This document shows positions 17,794-26,631 of a stretch of 64,000 nucleotides of DNA, one piece after another. Origin of the DNA: Curvibacter microcysteis (lineage in GTDB: Bacteria; Pseudomonadota; Gammaproteobacteria; Burkholderiales; Burkholderiaceae_C); assembly GCF_028649455.1 (NCBI RefSeq), contig NZ_JAQSIO010000001.1, forward strand, positions 1,054,001 through 1,118,000, in the 5' to 3' direction. The stretch's first letter is position 1, and the number at the start of each line of letters is the position of its first letter. The notes under the pieces are model-generated. The model was not told the DNA's origin, did no database searches, and saw only the letters and a list, made by a program, of their open reading frames with translations. The position numbers were made by a program, and so were the translations under genes.

Positions 17794-19031
17794 ACAAGCC
17801 CTCCTTCGACCCTGTGGGCGTGGCCGGCATCGGCCTGCTGACCCCCTTGGGTCAGACGCTGGACGCGCTGGGCCAGGCCGTGCGCCAGGCCCGTTCTGCC
17901 GTCACCGCCTGGCCGCTGGACCTGCCCGGCATCGACCCGGCCTGGCTGCCGCTGGCGCGCTGCGATTTCAACGACAGCCTGGTCCGCACCCCATCGCGCA
18001 TCCCAGCCGACCGGGGCACGGCCATGGCGCTGGCGGTCACGGCCCAGGCCTTTGCCGCCAGTGGCCTGGACCGCCAAGCGCTGGACGCCGAACATGTGGG
18101 CCTGTTCTGGGGCAGTGGCATGGCCGGCGCACACAGCTTCGACAGCACGTGCCAAACCCTGTACGGCCAGCAAAAACGCATCCGCCCCACCACGGTGCTG
18201 AGCACCATGCCGAATGCAGCGGTGGCTGAGATCAGCCTGCAACTGGGCATCCAAGGCGCCACCCTGACCTATGCCTGCGCCTGCGCGTCCTCGGCGGTGG
18301 CCATCGGCGAAGCCATGCGTGCCCTGCGCGGCGGCTGGCTGGACGTGGCCGTGGTCGGGGGTCATGAATCCATGCTCAGCCCCGGTGTGCTGGCCAGTTG
18401 GCAGGCCATGCGCGTGCTGGCACCGACCGGCCCCGAAGGTGTTGGCGCCGGCTCGGCCTGCCGACCCTTTTCGGCGGACCGCCAAGGCTTTGCCATGGGC
18501 GAAGGCGCAGCGGCCCTGGTGCTGGAGTCCCAAGCCCATGCCCAGGCACGGGGCGCACAGCACCGATTGCAGCTCACGGGCTACGCCACCAACTGTGACA
18601 GCCGGCACATCAGCCAACCCGATGCCGAAGGTCAGGCCCGGGCCATGCGTGCAGCCCTGCGTGACGCCGGCCTGCAAGCCAGCGACATTGGCTACCTGAA
18701 CGCGCACGGTACCGCCACCGTGGCTGGCGACCAGGCCGAGGCTGACTCGGTGGCCGCCGTGTTTGGCCCACAAGGCGTGCCTGTCAGCTCCACCAAAGCC
18801 ATCCACGGCCACTTGCTGGGGGCGGGCGGCGCAGTGGAACTGGTGGTGGCCCTGCAGGCCTTGGACAGTGGCCTGCTGCCGCCAACCGCCCACCTGTTGA
18901 CCCCGGGGGCCGGCTTTGCGCTGGACCTGATCCAGGGCGAGGCACGCTCGGTGTCCGGCCTGCGCCATGTGATGTCGAACTCATTCGCCTTTGGCGGCAC
19001 CAACGCCGTGTTGATTGCCAGCCTCGCTTGA
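17790..19031 (+). CDS. Beta-ketoacyl-ACP synthase (FabF/KAS II-like)
   Basis: Condensing enzyme of 413 residues, the FabF length. The catalytic triad is intact: C165 in ACACASS, H306 in NAHGTAT and H341 in GHLLGAGG. The C-terminal SFAFGGTNA motif is present. It should elongate an acyl chain on the adjacent carrier protein. No ketoreductase, dehydratase or acyltransferase genes are nearby, so this is a partial set that would borrow the other steps from primary fatty-acid synthesis or make a short special acyl group. It ends the operon at a strong terminator whose A-run overlaps the last base of the stop codon. Confidence 0.9.
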   Translation: MNKPSFDPVGVAGIGLLTPLGQTLDALGQAVRQARSAVTAWPLDLPGIDPAWLPLARCDFNDSLVRTPSRIPADRGTAMALAVTAQAFAASGLDRQALDAEHVGLFWGSGMAGAHSFDSTCQTLYGQQKRIRPTTVLSTMPNAAVAEISLQLGIQGATLTYACACASSAVAIGEAMRALRGGWLDVAVVGGHESMLSPGVLASWQAMRVLAPTGPEGVGAGSACRPFSADRQGFAMGEGAAALVLESQAHAQARGAQHRLQLTGYATNCDSRHISQPDAEGQARAMRAALRDAGLQASDIGYLNAHGTATVAGDQAEADSVAAVFGPQGVPVSSTKAIHGHLLGAGGAVELVVALQALDSGLLPPTAHLLTPGAGFALDLIQGEARSVSGLRHVMSNSFAFGGTNAVLIASLA

Positions 19032-19063
19032 AAAAAAAGCCGCTCTGGGCAGAGCGGCTTTTT
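19031..19063 (+). terminator. Strong intrinsic terminator after the ketosynthase
   Basis: An 8-bp GC-rich stem (GCCGCTCT / AGAGCGGC) with a GGGC loop is flanked by A8 on the left and T5 on the right. It therefore works on both strands and separates the ketosynthase operon from the convergent chemoreceptor gene. Confidence 0.9.
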
Positions 19064-19109
19064 CAAGTTTCCCGAGGGCCCCAGGCGCCAGCCCGGGGAC
19101 ACACAAAGC

Positions 19110-20771
19110 TCACATGCCCAACAGCCCCGAAGGCGCGCGGCTGCCACGGCCCAAATAGGCGGTGGCGGTGGCGGTGGCGGTGGCCGTGGCATGGTCCGCG
19201 CTGTGGCGCTCGCTCAGGCGGAACTGACGCACCACGCTGGCCAGGCGGTCGGCCTGTTCACGCAGGGACTCGGCCGCGGCGGCGGACTGTTCCACCAGGG
19301 CCGCATTTTGTTGGGTCATCTGGTCGATCTGGGCGACCGACTGATTCACATTGCCAATGCCGTTGGACTGCTCCGAGGCCGCCGCGGTGATCTCGCCAAT
19401 GATGTCGGTCACGCGTTGCACGCCGCCCACGATCTCGTCCATGGCCGAGCCTGCGTCCTCCACCAGCTTCACACCGCCGTCCACGGCCGTGACGCTGTTC
19501 TGGATCAGGCCCTTGATTTCGCTGGCCGCCTGGGCAGAACGCTGGGCCAGGCCACGCACCTCGCTGGCCACCACGGCAAAGCCACGGCCTTGCTCGCCAG
19601 CACGGGCGGCTTCCACCGCTGCGTTCAAGGCCAGGATGTTGGTCTGGAAAGCAATGCTGTCGATCAAACCGATGATGTCGTTGATCTTGCGGCTCGAGGC
19701 CGAGATCTGGTGCATGCTGGACACCGCTTGGCGCACCACCGTGCCGCCACGCACGGCCGCCCCAGAGGCCGAGGCCGCGAGCTGGTTGGCCAACTGGGCC
19801 GACGAGGCGGTTTGCTGCACATTGCCCGTCAGGTCATTGATGGACGACACCGTGACCTGCACATTGGACGCGGTCTGCTCGGTGCGGCCCGACAGGTCGG
19901 TGTTGCCCGAGGCAATTTCGTGGCTGGCCGTGGCGATGTTTTCGCTGGCGTCACGCACCTGCGACACCATGGCCCCCAGTCCGGCCTGCATGTCCGACAA
20001 GGCATGCAGCAAATCCGACACCTCGTCCTTGCCTTCGTAGTCGATGCGGCGTGACAGGTCCCCCCCCGCAATGGCTTGCGCGGCATGGCGCGCCACTTCG
20101 AGCGGACGGCAAATGGACTGCATGTTCAACAGGGTCAGCGGCACCACCACCACCACCGTGATCACTACGGCAGCAACAAACAGCAACTGGGTTTGCTTGG
20201 ACACGCGGGCCTGGTCGGCCACCGCGTCGTTGACTTGGTCGGTCAGGCTTTTCTCCAACATGGCGAGGGCTTTTTCGCCCTCTTCAAACTGGCTCACAGC
20301 GCGCCCGCTCATGCGGTTGGCGGTGGTCGCAGATTCGTAGCCACTGTTCTCGAGTTGGTTGGCCACCGAAGAAAACTGATCCCGGTAAGTGCCCAGTTTT
20401 TGGGCAATGGTGTCCAGCACCGTCTTGTCGCTCACGGCCTCCGCTGCGGCGATGCGCTTCAACACCTGCTCGGAGCGGCCAATCGCCTCCAGCCATTTGG
20501 CGCGCAATTGCTTCACGGCCTCAGGCTTTTCGTACTGGATGATCATGTCCTTCTCGAAGCGGCGGACCTGGGCCAACTCAGCGCGCAATTCGGTCAGGCT
20601 GCCCATGGCGGCGTACGAGTGGGTCATGAAGTCTTCACTCATGCTCTGGATGCGGAACATGCCCAGCATCCCCGCCCCCCCCAGCAAGCCCAACAAACTG
20701 AGCACCACCGCGATCGCACCGATCATGCGGAAACGGATGGTGAACATACGCATCATTGCAAACAGATTCAT
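19110..20771 (-). CDS. Methyl-accepting chemotaxis protein
   Basis: Chemoreceptor of 553 residues. The start [16 protein letters not shown] precedes a first membrane span (about 15-37). A four-helix periplasmic sensor of about 150 residues, a second span (near 190-212) and HAMP follow. The signalling domain has the highly conserved hairpin tip with [20 protein letters not shown] and the flanking methylation helices. There is no CheB/CheR-tethering pentapeptide. The tail is a Thr-Ala repeat encoded by a hexanucleotide repeat. The ligand is unknown. The gene stands alone, with no chemotaxis genes beside it. Confidence 0.92.
   Translation of the reverse strand: MNLFAMMRMFTIRFRMIGAIAVVLSLLGLLGGAGMLGMFRIQSMSEDFMTHSYAAMGSLTELRAELAQVRRFEKDMIIQYEKPEAVKQLRAKWLEAIGRSEQVLKRIAAAEAVSDKTVLDTIAQKLGTYRDQFSSVANQLENSGYESATTANRMSGRAVSQFEEGEKALAMLEKSLTDQVNDAVADQARVSKQTQLLFVAAVVITVVVVVPLTLLNMQSICRPLEVARHAAQAIAGGDLSRRIDYEGKDEVSDLLHALSDMQAGLGAMVSQVRDASENIATASHEIASGNTDLSGRTEQTASNVQVTVSSINDLTGNVQQTASSAQLANQLAASASGAAVRGGTVVRQAVSSMHQISASSRKINDIIGLIDSIAFQTNILALNAAVEAARAGEQGRGFAVVASEVRGLAQRSAQAASEIKGLIQNSVTAVDGGVKLVEDAGSAMDEIVGGVQRVTDIIGEITAAASEQSNGIGNVNQSVAQIDQMTQQNAALVEQSAAAAESLREQADRLASVVRQFRLSERHSADHATATATATATAYLGRGSRAPSGLLGM
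19158..19190. repeat. GGTGGC hexanucleotide repeat in the chemoreceptor gene
   Basis: About five tandem copies of a GGTGGC-type hexamer (last copy degenerate) encode alternating Ala-Thr near the C-terminus of the chemoreceptor. Changes in copy number would alter the tail by two residues per unit without shifting the frame. Confidence 0.75.
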
Positions 20772-20904
20772 GAGGGGTCTCCAGTTGCCATCCGTCGGTC
20801 CCAAAGGGGCCTCTTGGCAAAGTCAGCGGTCAGCCAACAAGTACAAAAGGTCAGTTTGCCAGACTTTTACGGGAGGAATGCCCTTCGCACAAGGCGCATT
20901 ACCC

Positions 20905-23142
20905 TCAGCGCCGCCACCGTTTGAGAAGCAAGGCGTTGCCCATCACGCTGACCGAGCTGAGCGCCATGGCCGCGCCGGCCACCACCGGGCTGAGAAACCC
21001 CAAGGCGGCCAGGGGCAGACCCGCCACGTTGTAGGCAAAAGCCCAGAACAGGTTTTGCCGAATCTTGGCCACGGTGCGGCGCGAAATGTCCAAGGCGTCG
21101 GCCACCAGGGCCACGTCCCCCCGCATCAAGGTGATGCCGGCGGCGTGCATGGCCACATCGGTGCCCGTGCCCATGGCCATGCCCACATCGGCAGCGGCCA
21201 GGGCGGGCGCGTCGTTCACCCCGTCCCCCACCATCAACACGCAAGCGCCTTCGGCTTTCAGTCGCTGGATGCAGGCGGCCTTGTCGCCCGGCAGCACCTC
21301 GGCCATCACTTCGCTGGCGGCCAGGCCCAGGCGCACGCCCATGGCCTCGGCCGCAGCGCGGTTGTCCCCAGAGAGCATCAACAGGCGCAGGCCCTGCGCA
21401 CGCAAGCGGCTCAAGGCTGCGGCCGCCTCCGGCTTGGGCTCGTCGGCAAAGCCCAGCAGGGCTGCGCCAAGCCAGGGCCCGGCGTCCCCGTCCTGCCGCA
21501 TCAGCACCGACACGGTGGCGCCTTGGGCTTGCGAGCGCGCCAGCGCCGCGGCACCGGCCGTGGTGTCCACCCCCAATGCCTGGGCCCAGCTCAGGCTGCC
21601 CAGACGCCAGGTCTGGCCAGCGATCTGGCCGGTCAAACCGCGACCTGCCGTCGCTTGCAAAGCACTGACCGGGCTCAGGGACAAAGCCTCTTGTTTTGCC
21701 TGCGCCAGCACCGCGTGCGCCAGGGGGTGCTCACTGCCGCTTTGCAGACTGGCCGCCACGGCCAACCAGGCGGCTGGGTCGCCGCCGTCCACCACCTCCA
21801 AACTCACCAGGCGAGGCTGACCCACGGTCAGGGTGCCGGTCTTGTCGAACACCACGGTGTCGACTTGGCGCGCCAACTCCAGCGCTTGCGCGTCCTTGAT
21901 CAAAATGCCCTGGCGTGCCGCCACCCCGGTGCCCGCCATGATGGCCGCGGGCGTGGCCAAGCCCAGGGCGCAGGGGCAGGCAATGACCAGCACGGCCACC
22001 GAATGGATCAGCGCGGGTTCCCAGCCGTGACCTGTGAACAACCAGCCCAGCAAAGTCAGCAACGCCAGGACCAGCACCACGGGCACGAACACCGCCGACA
22101 CCTGGTCGGCCAATCGCTGGATCGGTGGCTTGGCCGCCTGGGCGTCCTGCACCAAGGCGATGATGTGGGACAACACCGTTTCCCCACCCACCGCGGTCAC
22201 CTGCATCAGCACCCGGCCTTCACCATTGATGGAGCCGCCAGTCAAAGCCGCACCTGGGGCTTTGGACACGGGCAAAGGCTCTCCGGTGAGCATCGATTCA
22301 TCCACCTGGGTCTGCCCTTCGGACAGCAGGCCGTCGACGGGAAAGCGCTCGCCAGGTCGGACCACCAAGCGGTCACCGGGCAAGACCTCGGCCAGGGGCA
22401 CATCGACCTCACCATCCGGCCCCACCCAGTGCGCGACATCGGGGCGCAGGCCGTGCAAGGCCCGGATCGCCGACGTGGTCTGGCGCTTGGCGCGGGCTTC
22501 CAGCCACTTGCCCAGCAGCACCAGGGTCACGACCACCGCCGAGGCCTCGAAATACAAATGCGGCATCTGACCGGCCGGGGTGCTCCACCACAACCACAGC
22601 GAAAGGCCATAGCCCGCGCTGGTGCCCAGGGCCACCAGCAAATCCATGTTGCCCGAGCCCGACTTCAGGCCATGCCAGCCCGCCTTGTAAAAACGGGCCC
22701 CCAAACCCAGCTGCACGGGCGTGGCCAGCAGCCACTGCCACAGCGCCGGCAGCATCCAGTGCTGGCCCGCCAGGTCACCCAGCATGGGCAGCACCAGGGG
22801 CAGGCACAAGGCCAGGCCCAAAGCCACCGGCGCAAAGCCAACCCAGGGCGACACCGCCTCAAACACCGGCGCCCCGGGGGCGCGCGGCTCATAACCCGCA
22901 TCGCGCACGGCGCGGCGCAGCAGGGCCTCGGTCTGAGCCGCCGGCTGGAACACCACGCGCGCTGACTCGGTCGCCAGGTTCACGGCCGCTTGCTCGACAC
23001 CCGGGACTTTGCGCAGGGCGCGTTCCACGCGGGTCACGCACGAGGCGCAGGTCATGCCTTCGATGCCGAGGTCCAAGGTGCTCGAAGGCCGTGCTGGCGC
23101 CGCATCGGCTGGCGGGGTGGAAGTGCGGGTGGGGGAAGTCAT
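20905..23142 (-). CDS. copA: Copper-exporting P1B-type ATPase CopA
   Basis: Inner-membrane Cu(I) pump of 745 residues. One N-terminal heavy-metal-associated domain carries the CxxC pair C32/C35 (GMTCASC). The membrane metal site is CPC (C389/C391). The phosphorylation site is D433 in DKTGTLT, and the ATP-binding domain ends with the [10 protein letters not shown] hinge. Two further membrane spans close the protein. In the promoter on this strand, the -10 hexamer sits only about 7 bp before the ATG, and an in-frame stop lies 12 bp upstream of it, so the message may be leaderless. It is divergent from copZ-cueR and under the same type of operator. Confidence 0.95.
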   Translation of the reverse strand: MTSPTRTSTPPADAAPARPSSTLDLGIEGMTCASCVTRVERALRKVPGVEQAAVNLATESARVVFQPAAQTEALLRRAVRDAGYEPRAPGAPVFEAVSPWVGFAPVALGLALCLPLVLPMLGDLAGQHWMLPALWQWLLATPVQLGLGARFYKAGWHGLKSGSGNMDLLVALGTSAGYGLSLWLWWSTPAGQMPHLYFEASAVVVTLVLLGKWLEARAKRQTTSAIRALHGLRPDVAHWVGPDGEVDVPLAEVLPGDRLVVRPGERFPVDGLLSEGQTQVDESMLTGEPLPVSKAPGAALTGGSINGEGRVLMQVTAVGGETVLSHIIALVQDAQAAKPPIQRLADQVSAVFVPVVLVLALLTLLGWLFTGHGWEPALIHSVAVLVIACPCALGLATPAAIMAGTGVAARQGILIKDAQALELARQVDTVVFDKTGTLTVGQPRLVSLEVVDGGDPAAWLAVAASLQSGSEHPLAHAVLAQAKQEALSLSPVSALQATAGRGLTGQIAGQTWRLGSLSWAQALGVDTTAGAAALARSQAQGATVSVLMRQDGDAGPWLGAALLGFADEPKPEAAAALSRLRAQGLRLLMLSGDNRAAAEAMGVRLGLAASEVMAEVLPGDKAACIQRLKAEGACVLMVGDGVNDAPALAAADVGMAMGTGTDVAMHAAGITLMRGDVALVADALDISRRTVAKIRQNLFWAFAYNVAGLPLAALGFLSPVVAGAAMALSSVSVMGNALLLKRWRR

Positions 23143-23148
23143 GTCGGG

Positions 23149-23179
23149 AGCCTAAACCTTGTCCCCATGGGAGGGTCAA
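23149..23179 (-). promoter_or_regulatory. CueR-type promoter of copA (19-bp spacer)
   Basis: On the minus strand, TTGACC (23174-23179) and TAGGCT (23149-23154) are separated by 19 bp, the over-long spacer typical of MerR-family promoters. The spacer holds an imperfect dyad of the ACC-N15-GGT kind known for CueR. The predicted transcription start falls at or next to the copA ATG at 23142. Confidence 0.75.
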
Positions 23180-23237
23180 GCAAAATCACAGGGCTTCAGG
23201 CGAAGCTTGAGGTCCGTCAAGGGCAGCGCAACAGGTC

Positions 23238-23268
23238 TTGACCTTGCCACGGTGGCAAGGTTCATCAT
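23238..23268 (+). promoter_or_regulatory. CueR-type promoter of copZ-cueR with perfect dyad
   Basis: TTGACC (23238-23243) and CATCAT (23263-23268) are separated by 19 bp. The spacer region holds a perfect inverted repeat, ACCTTGCCA-CGG-TGGCAAGGT (23241-23261). This is the geometry of CueR/MerR operators. It points toward copZ and cueR, so CueR is likely self-regulated. Confidence 0.8.
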
Positions 23269-23351
23269 GCAGGCCATGGGGTGATGCAGCCCGTCATGTC
23301 ACCTCAGCCCCTCTCCTTTCGTCTCATCCCGTCTCATTCAGGAGTCTTTTC

Positions 23352-23549
23352 ATGCAACAGCAATTTCAGGTTCAAGGCATGAGCTGCGGCCACTGCGAAC
23401 GCGCCATCACCCGCGCTGTTCAACAACTCGATCCGCAAGCCCAGGTGCACATCGACCGCAGCGCAGACCAAGTCACGGTGCAAAGCGAGCAGCCTCGGGC
23501 TGAACTGGCCCGGGTCATCGCCGACGAAGGCTACACCGTCGCCCCATGA
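23352..23549 (+). CDS. copZ: CopZ-like copper chaperone (HMA domain)
   Basis: Cytosolic metallochaperone of 65 residues consisting of a single heavy-metal-associated domain. The metal motif is MSCGHC (C12/C15), with a His between the cysteines, as in many proteobacterial CopZ proteins. The start at 23352 gives the expected MQQQFQVQGM beginning. It should carry Cu(I) to the CopA pump encoded on the other strand. It overlaps the downstream regulator gene by 4 bp. Confidence 0.9.
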   Translation: MQQQFQVQGMSCGHCERAITRAVQQLDPQAQVHIDRSADQVTVQSEQPRAELARVIADEGYTVAP

Positions 23550-24028
23550 AGACGCCCGTGCCGGCCCAGTCCAACGAGCCCACCGAGCCCCGTCCCCGCT
23601 GGCAGATCGGCGAAGCTGCGCGCCAGGCAGGCCTGTCGGCCAAGATGGTGCGGCACTATGAAACCTTGGGCCTGCTGGGCCAGTTGGTGCGCACAGAGGG
23701 AGGCTACCGCCTCTACAGCGACACCGATGTGCACCGCCTGCGCTTCATCCAGCGCGGGCGCGCCCTGGGTTTCTCGATGGCGGAAATCGCTGAGCTGCTC
23801 AGCCTCTGGGGGCAAGACCAGCGCACCAGCGCCAGCGTCAAGCGCATCGCCCAACACCATGTGGATGAACTCAGCCGACGCATCGCCGCCATGCAAGCCA
23901 TGCAGCGCTCTTTGCAAGACCTGTTGCAGCACTGTGCAGGCGACGACCGCCCAGACTGCCCCATCCTGGACGACCTGGCCGGCAGCAGCAGCGGTTGCCA
24001 CCGCCCACCAAAGCCAGGGCAGGCTTGA
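23546..24028 (+). CDS. cueR: CueR-like MerR-family copper-responsive regulator
   Basis: Transcription activator of 160 residues. After a polar extension of about 18 residues the MerR helix-turn-helix begins (WQIGEAARQAGLSAKMVRHY) and the wing includes EGGYRLY. A long dimerisation helix follows. The metal-binding loop has C130 and C138, spaced Cys-x7-Cys as in CueR, which fits a sensor of monovalent Cu/Ag. An extra Cys-His pair lies near the C-terminus (C151-H152). The start overlaps copZ by 4 bp. It probably activates both divergent promoters described here. Confidence 0.92.
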   Translation: MKTPVPAQSNEPTEPRPRWQIGEAARQAGLSAKMVRHYETLGLLGQLVRTEGGYRLYSDTDVHRLRFIQRGRALGFSMAEIAELLSLWGQDQRTSASVKRIAQHHVDELSRRIAAMQAMQRSLQDLLQHCAGDDRPDCPILDDLAGSSSGCHRPPKPGQA

Positions 24029-24045
24029 TTCAAATCATGCTCCAA

Positions 24046-24061
24046 ATACCCCAAGGGGTAT
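24046..24061. promoter_or_regulatory. CsoR-family-like operator before the DUF2892 gene
   Basis: The inverted repeat ATACCCC-AA-GGGGTAT has 7-bp arms. This A/T-flanked C4-N2-G4 dyad is the hallmark of operators bound by CsoR/CstR/FrmR-type (DUF156) repressors. It sits 36 bp before the ATG of the membrane protein gene. No CsoR-family gene is present in the window, so the regulator would have to be encoded elsewhere. Confidence 0.5.
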
Positions 24062-24097
24062 CCAATTCAGGCATCAACCACCCTGAAGGAGTTTTTC

Positions 24098-24289
24098 ATG
24101 ATCCACAACGTTGGCGGCATTGACCGCGTGCTGCGCATCCTCGTCGGCCTGGTGCTGTTGGGCCTGGCCGCCACTGACACGGTGGGATGGTGGGGCTGGC
24201 TGGGCTTGGTGCCCCTGGCCACTGGGATCATCGGCTGGTGCCCGCCTTACCAACTGTTGGGCTTCAACACCTGTGCGCTGAAGAAGTAA
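24098..24289 (+). CDS. DUF2892 (YgaP transmembrane-like) small membrane protein
   Basis: Protein of 63 residues with the DUF2892 pattern: N-terminal MIHNVGGIDRVLRI, two membrane helices (about 10-26 and 31-47), a GWCPPYQLLGFNTC segment with two cysteines (C48 and C58), and a Lys tail. In YgaP the same module is fused to a rhodanese domain and works in sulfur transfer; stand-alone copies are common. A CsoR/CstR-type operator upstream would fit a sulfide or metal response. A good ribosome site (AAGGAG) precedes the start. Confidence 0.8.
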   Translation: MIHNVGGIDRVLRILVGLVLLGLAATDTVGWWGWLGLVPLATGIIGWCPPYQLLGFNTCALKK

Positions 24290-24310
24290 GTCCGCTGGCA
24301 CCAAGCGAAC

Positions 24311-25558
24311 TCAGCGCCACAAGGCATACGCCAAACCAATGGCTGCCACCAGGCCGACCGCATCGGCCACCAAGGCACAGCTCAGCGCGTGCCGGGTCTG
24401 GCGCACGCCCACGCTGCCGAAGTACACCGCCAACACATAGAACGTGGTCTCGGTGGAGCCCTGGATGATGGCGGCCAGGCGCCCGACAAACGAGTCCACG
24501 CCGTGCACCTGCAACACGTCAATCATCAAGCCGCGCGCCCCGGCACCGGACAGAATCTTCATCAGGCCCACCGGCAGCGCGGGCAAGAACGCGGTATCCA
24601 GGCCCAGCCCCGCCACAGCCCAGGCCAGCCCGCCCATCAGCGCGTCCATGCAACCCGCGCTGCGAAAGGCCGCCACCGCCACCAGCATGGCCACCAGGTA
24701 AGGCACGATCTGCACCGCGACCCCAAAGCCTTCCCGGGCCCCTTCGATGAAGGCGTCGTACACCGACACCCGGCGCCAACAGCCGACCAGCAAAAACAAC
24801 AGCACCACGGCCACGATCACAAAAGCGCCCACACTGCCCATCCACTGGGCCGCCAAGGCTGGGGGCAGCTGGGCCAGGCCCCCAACCGCCGTGCCGAGCA
24901 AGCCCAGCAAAGCCAGGACCGGCCCCCAAAACCGCAGCCGCCACAGTGGCAGTCGCTGCGCCACGGCCACGGCCAGCAAACCTGCCAACAACGAGGCCAG
25001 GGTGACCAGCAAGGTGGGCAGAAAAATGTCGGCGGCGTTGAAGTTCGTCAGCCCTTGCCGCAGGGCCACGCTCTGCCGAATGGCGATCACAGAGCTGGGA
25101 ATCAAGGTCAGGCCCGCCGTGTTGAGCACCACGAACATGATCTGGGCGTCGCTGGCCCGATCGGGCTCGGGGTTGATGGCCTGCAAATCGCGCATGGCCT
25201 GCAAGCCCAAGGGCGTGGCCGCGTTGTCCAAGCCCAGTAAATTGGCCGACAGGTTCAAAGTCACCGCGGCTTGGGCCGGGTGGCCGTGGGGCACGCTGGG
25301 AAACAGTTGCCGGAGCACCGGGCTGGCCAGGCGCGCCAGGCTGTCGATCAAGCCCGCGCGTTCGCCCACCCGCAGCAAGCCCAGCCACAGCGTCATCACC
25401 CCAGCCAGACCCAGCGACAGCTCAAAGCCCGATCGGGCTGCCTCAAACAAAGCCGTCAGCAGGTTCGGAAACACCCCTGCTTCACCCCCGACCCAACGCC
25501 ACAGCGCCGCGACGAACGCCGACAAAAACAAACCCACCCACACGATATTCATGGCCAT
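24311..25558 (-). CDS. Fused SpmA/SpmB-like nucleoside-recognition membrane protein
   Basis: Polytopic membrane protein of 415 residues with about ten hydrophobic segments. The N-terminal half resembles spore maturation protein A (AAVTLNLSANLLGLDNAATPLGLQAM motif, about 98-123) and the C-terminal half resembles SpmB (IVPYLVAMLVAVAAFR and IIQGSTETTFYVLAVYFG). Both halves belong to the nucleoside-recognition/Gate family. The fusion is common in non-sporulating Gram-negatives and its substrate is not established. It is convergent with the DUF2892 gene and divergent from the pirin gene. Confidence 0.8.
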   Translation of the reverse strand: MAMNIVWVGLFLSAFVAALWRWVGGEAGVFPNLLTALFEAARSGFELSLGLAGVMTLWLGLLRVGERAGLIDSLARLASPVLRQLFPSVPHGHPAQAAVTLNLSANLLGLDNAATPLGLQAMRDLQAINPEPDRASDAQIMFVVLNTAGLTLIPSSVIAIRQSVALRQGLTNFNAADIFLPTLLVTLASLLAGLLAVAVAQRLPLWRLRFWGPVLALLGLLGTAVGGLAQLPPALAAQWMGSVGAFVIVAVVLLFLLVGCWRRVSVYDAFIEGAREGFGVAVQIVPYLVAMLVAVAAFRSAGCMDALMGGLAWAVAGLGLDTAFLPALPVGLMKILSGAGARGLMIDVLQVHGVDSFVGRLAAIIQGSTETTFYVLAVYFGSVGVRQTRHALSCALVADAVGLVAAIGLAYALWR

Positions 25559-25674
25559 GCGGGCACTTTACCCGGCAGACCCGGCAAGGCTGGGACTTTC
25601 AGCTGGCGCCAGGCCAGGTTGGCCAGGCTGTGAAATCATCTTGTTTTCAGTCCGCCCTCCCCCAACTGCCTGTC

Positions 25675-26571
25675 ATGACCCCATCCACCCCCTCACCCGC
25701 TTTGCAACACCCGCGCACCCTGGAACGACTGGTCAAAGGCCAGGCCACCCAAGACGGTGCTGGCGTCAAACTCAGCCGTGTCCTGACCCAAGACCTGCAG
25801 CGCCGGCTGGACCCCTATCTGATGCTGGACCACTTTGCCAGCGACCAGCCCGATGACTACATCGCTGGCTTTCCCAACCACCCGCACCGGGGCTTCGAAA
25901 CCGTCACCTACATGATCGTCGGGCGCATGCGCCACCGTGACAGTGCCGGCCACGAAGGCCTGCTGCAAAACGGCGGCGTGCAGTGGATGACCGCCGGGCG
26001 CGGCCTGATCCACAGCGAGCTGCCCGAGCAAGAAGAGGGCTTGATGGAAGGCTTTCAGCTCTGGCTCAACCTGCCCAGTCAGGACAAGCTGTGCGCGCCG
26101 GGCTACCGCGACATCCAAAGTGACGAGATCCCGGAATTCGAGACGCCCGAAGGGGTGCGCGTGCGCGTCATCGCCGGCCACAGCCACGGCGTGGCTGGCG
26201 CCATGCAGCGCGACCTCACCCAGCCGCTCTACCTGGACCTGAGCCTGCCACCAGGCAGCCGCTTCGAGCAGGCCCTGCCCAGCGAGCACAACGCGTTTGT
26301 CTACCCCTTCCGTGAATCTGTCGACGTCCAAGGTCAAACGGTACCGCCGCAGCACATGGCCATCCTGCGCAACACTGAATTGGCCACGGGTCAGGGCCAC
26401 GACGGCGTGGCACTCACTGCACCGGCCAGCAACACCGCAGCGGCCCGCGTGCTGCTGATCGCGGGTCGCCCCTTGCGCGAAGGTATTGCGCAATACGGGC
26501 CGTTTGTGATGAACACCCAAGAAGAAGTGTTTCAGGCGATCCGCGACTTCCAGGCCGGTTTGATGGCCTGA
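25675..26571 (+). CDS. Pirin family protein
   Basis: Bicupin protein of 298 residues. The ATG at 25675 precedes the typical KLSRVLTQDLQRRLDPYLMLDHF region. The N-terminal cupin has the pirin metal signature with GFPNHPHRGFETVTYMI and the downstream H-containing GLLQNGGVQWMTAGRG. The conserved HSE in GLIHSELPEQ follows. Metal ligands are therefore intact. Pirins can be redox-sensing co-regulators or quercetinases, and sequence alone does not decide. An intrinsic terminator follows directly. Confidence 0.9.
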   Translation: MTPSTPSPALQHPRTLERLVKGQATQDGAGVKLSRVLTQDLQRRLDPYLMLDHFASDQPDDYIAGFPNHPHRGFETVTYMIVGRMRHRDSAGHEGLLQNGGVQWMTAGRGLIHSELPEQEEGLMEGFQLWLNLPSQDKLCAPGYRDIQSDEIPEFETPEGVRVRVIAGHSHGVAGAMQRDLTQPLYLDLSLPPGSRFEQALPSEHNAFVYPFRESVDVQGQTVPPQHMAILRNTELATGQGHDGVALTAPASNTAAARVLLIAGRPLREGIAQYGPFVMNTQEEVFQAIRDFQAGLMA

Positions 26572-26576
26572 AACCG

Positions 26577-26605
26577 CGCTGGCGCCTAAGCGCCAGCGTT
26601 TTTTT
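26577..26605 (+). terminator. Intrinsic terminator of the pirin gene
   Basis: A perfect 9-bp stem (CGCTGGCGC / GCGCCAGCG) with loop CTAA is followed by T7. Confidence 0.9.
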
Positions 26606-26627
26606 AAAAACCCGGCTGCGCCGGGTT
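26604..26627 (-). terminator. Intrinsic terminator of rdgC
   Basis: Read on the minus strand, AACCCGG-CGCAG-CCGGGTT is followed by a T-run. It abuts the pirin terminator, so the two convergent genes are separated by back-to-back hairpins. Confidence 0.75.
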
Positions 26628-26631
26628 GGGC

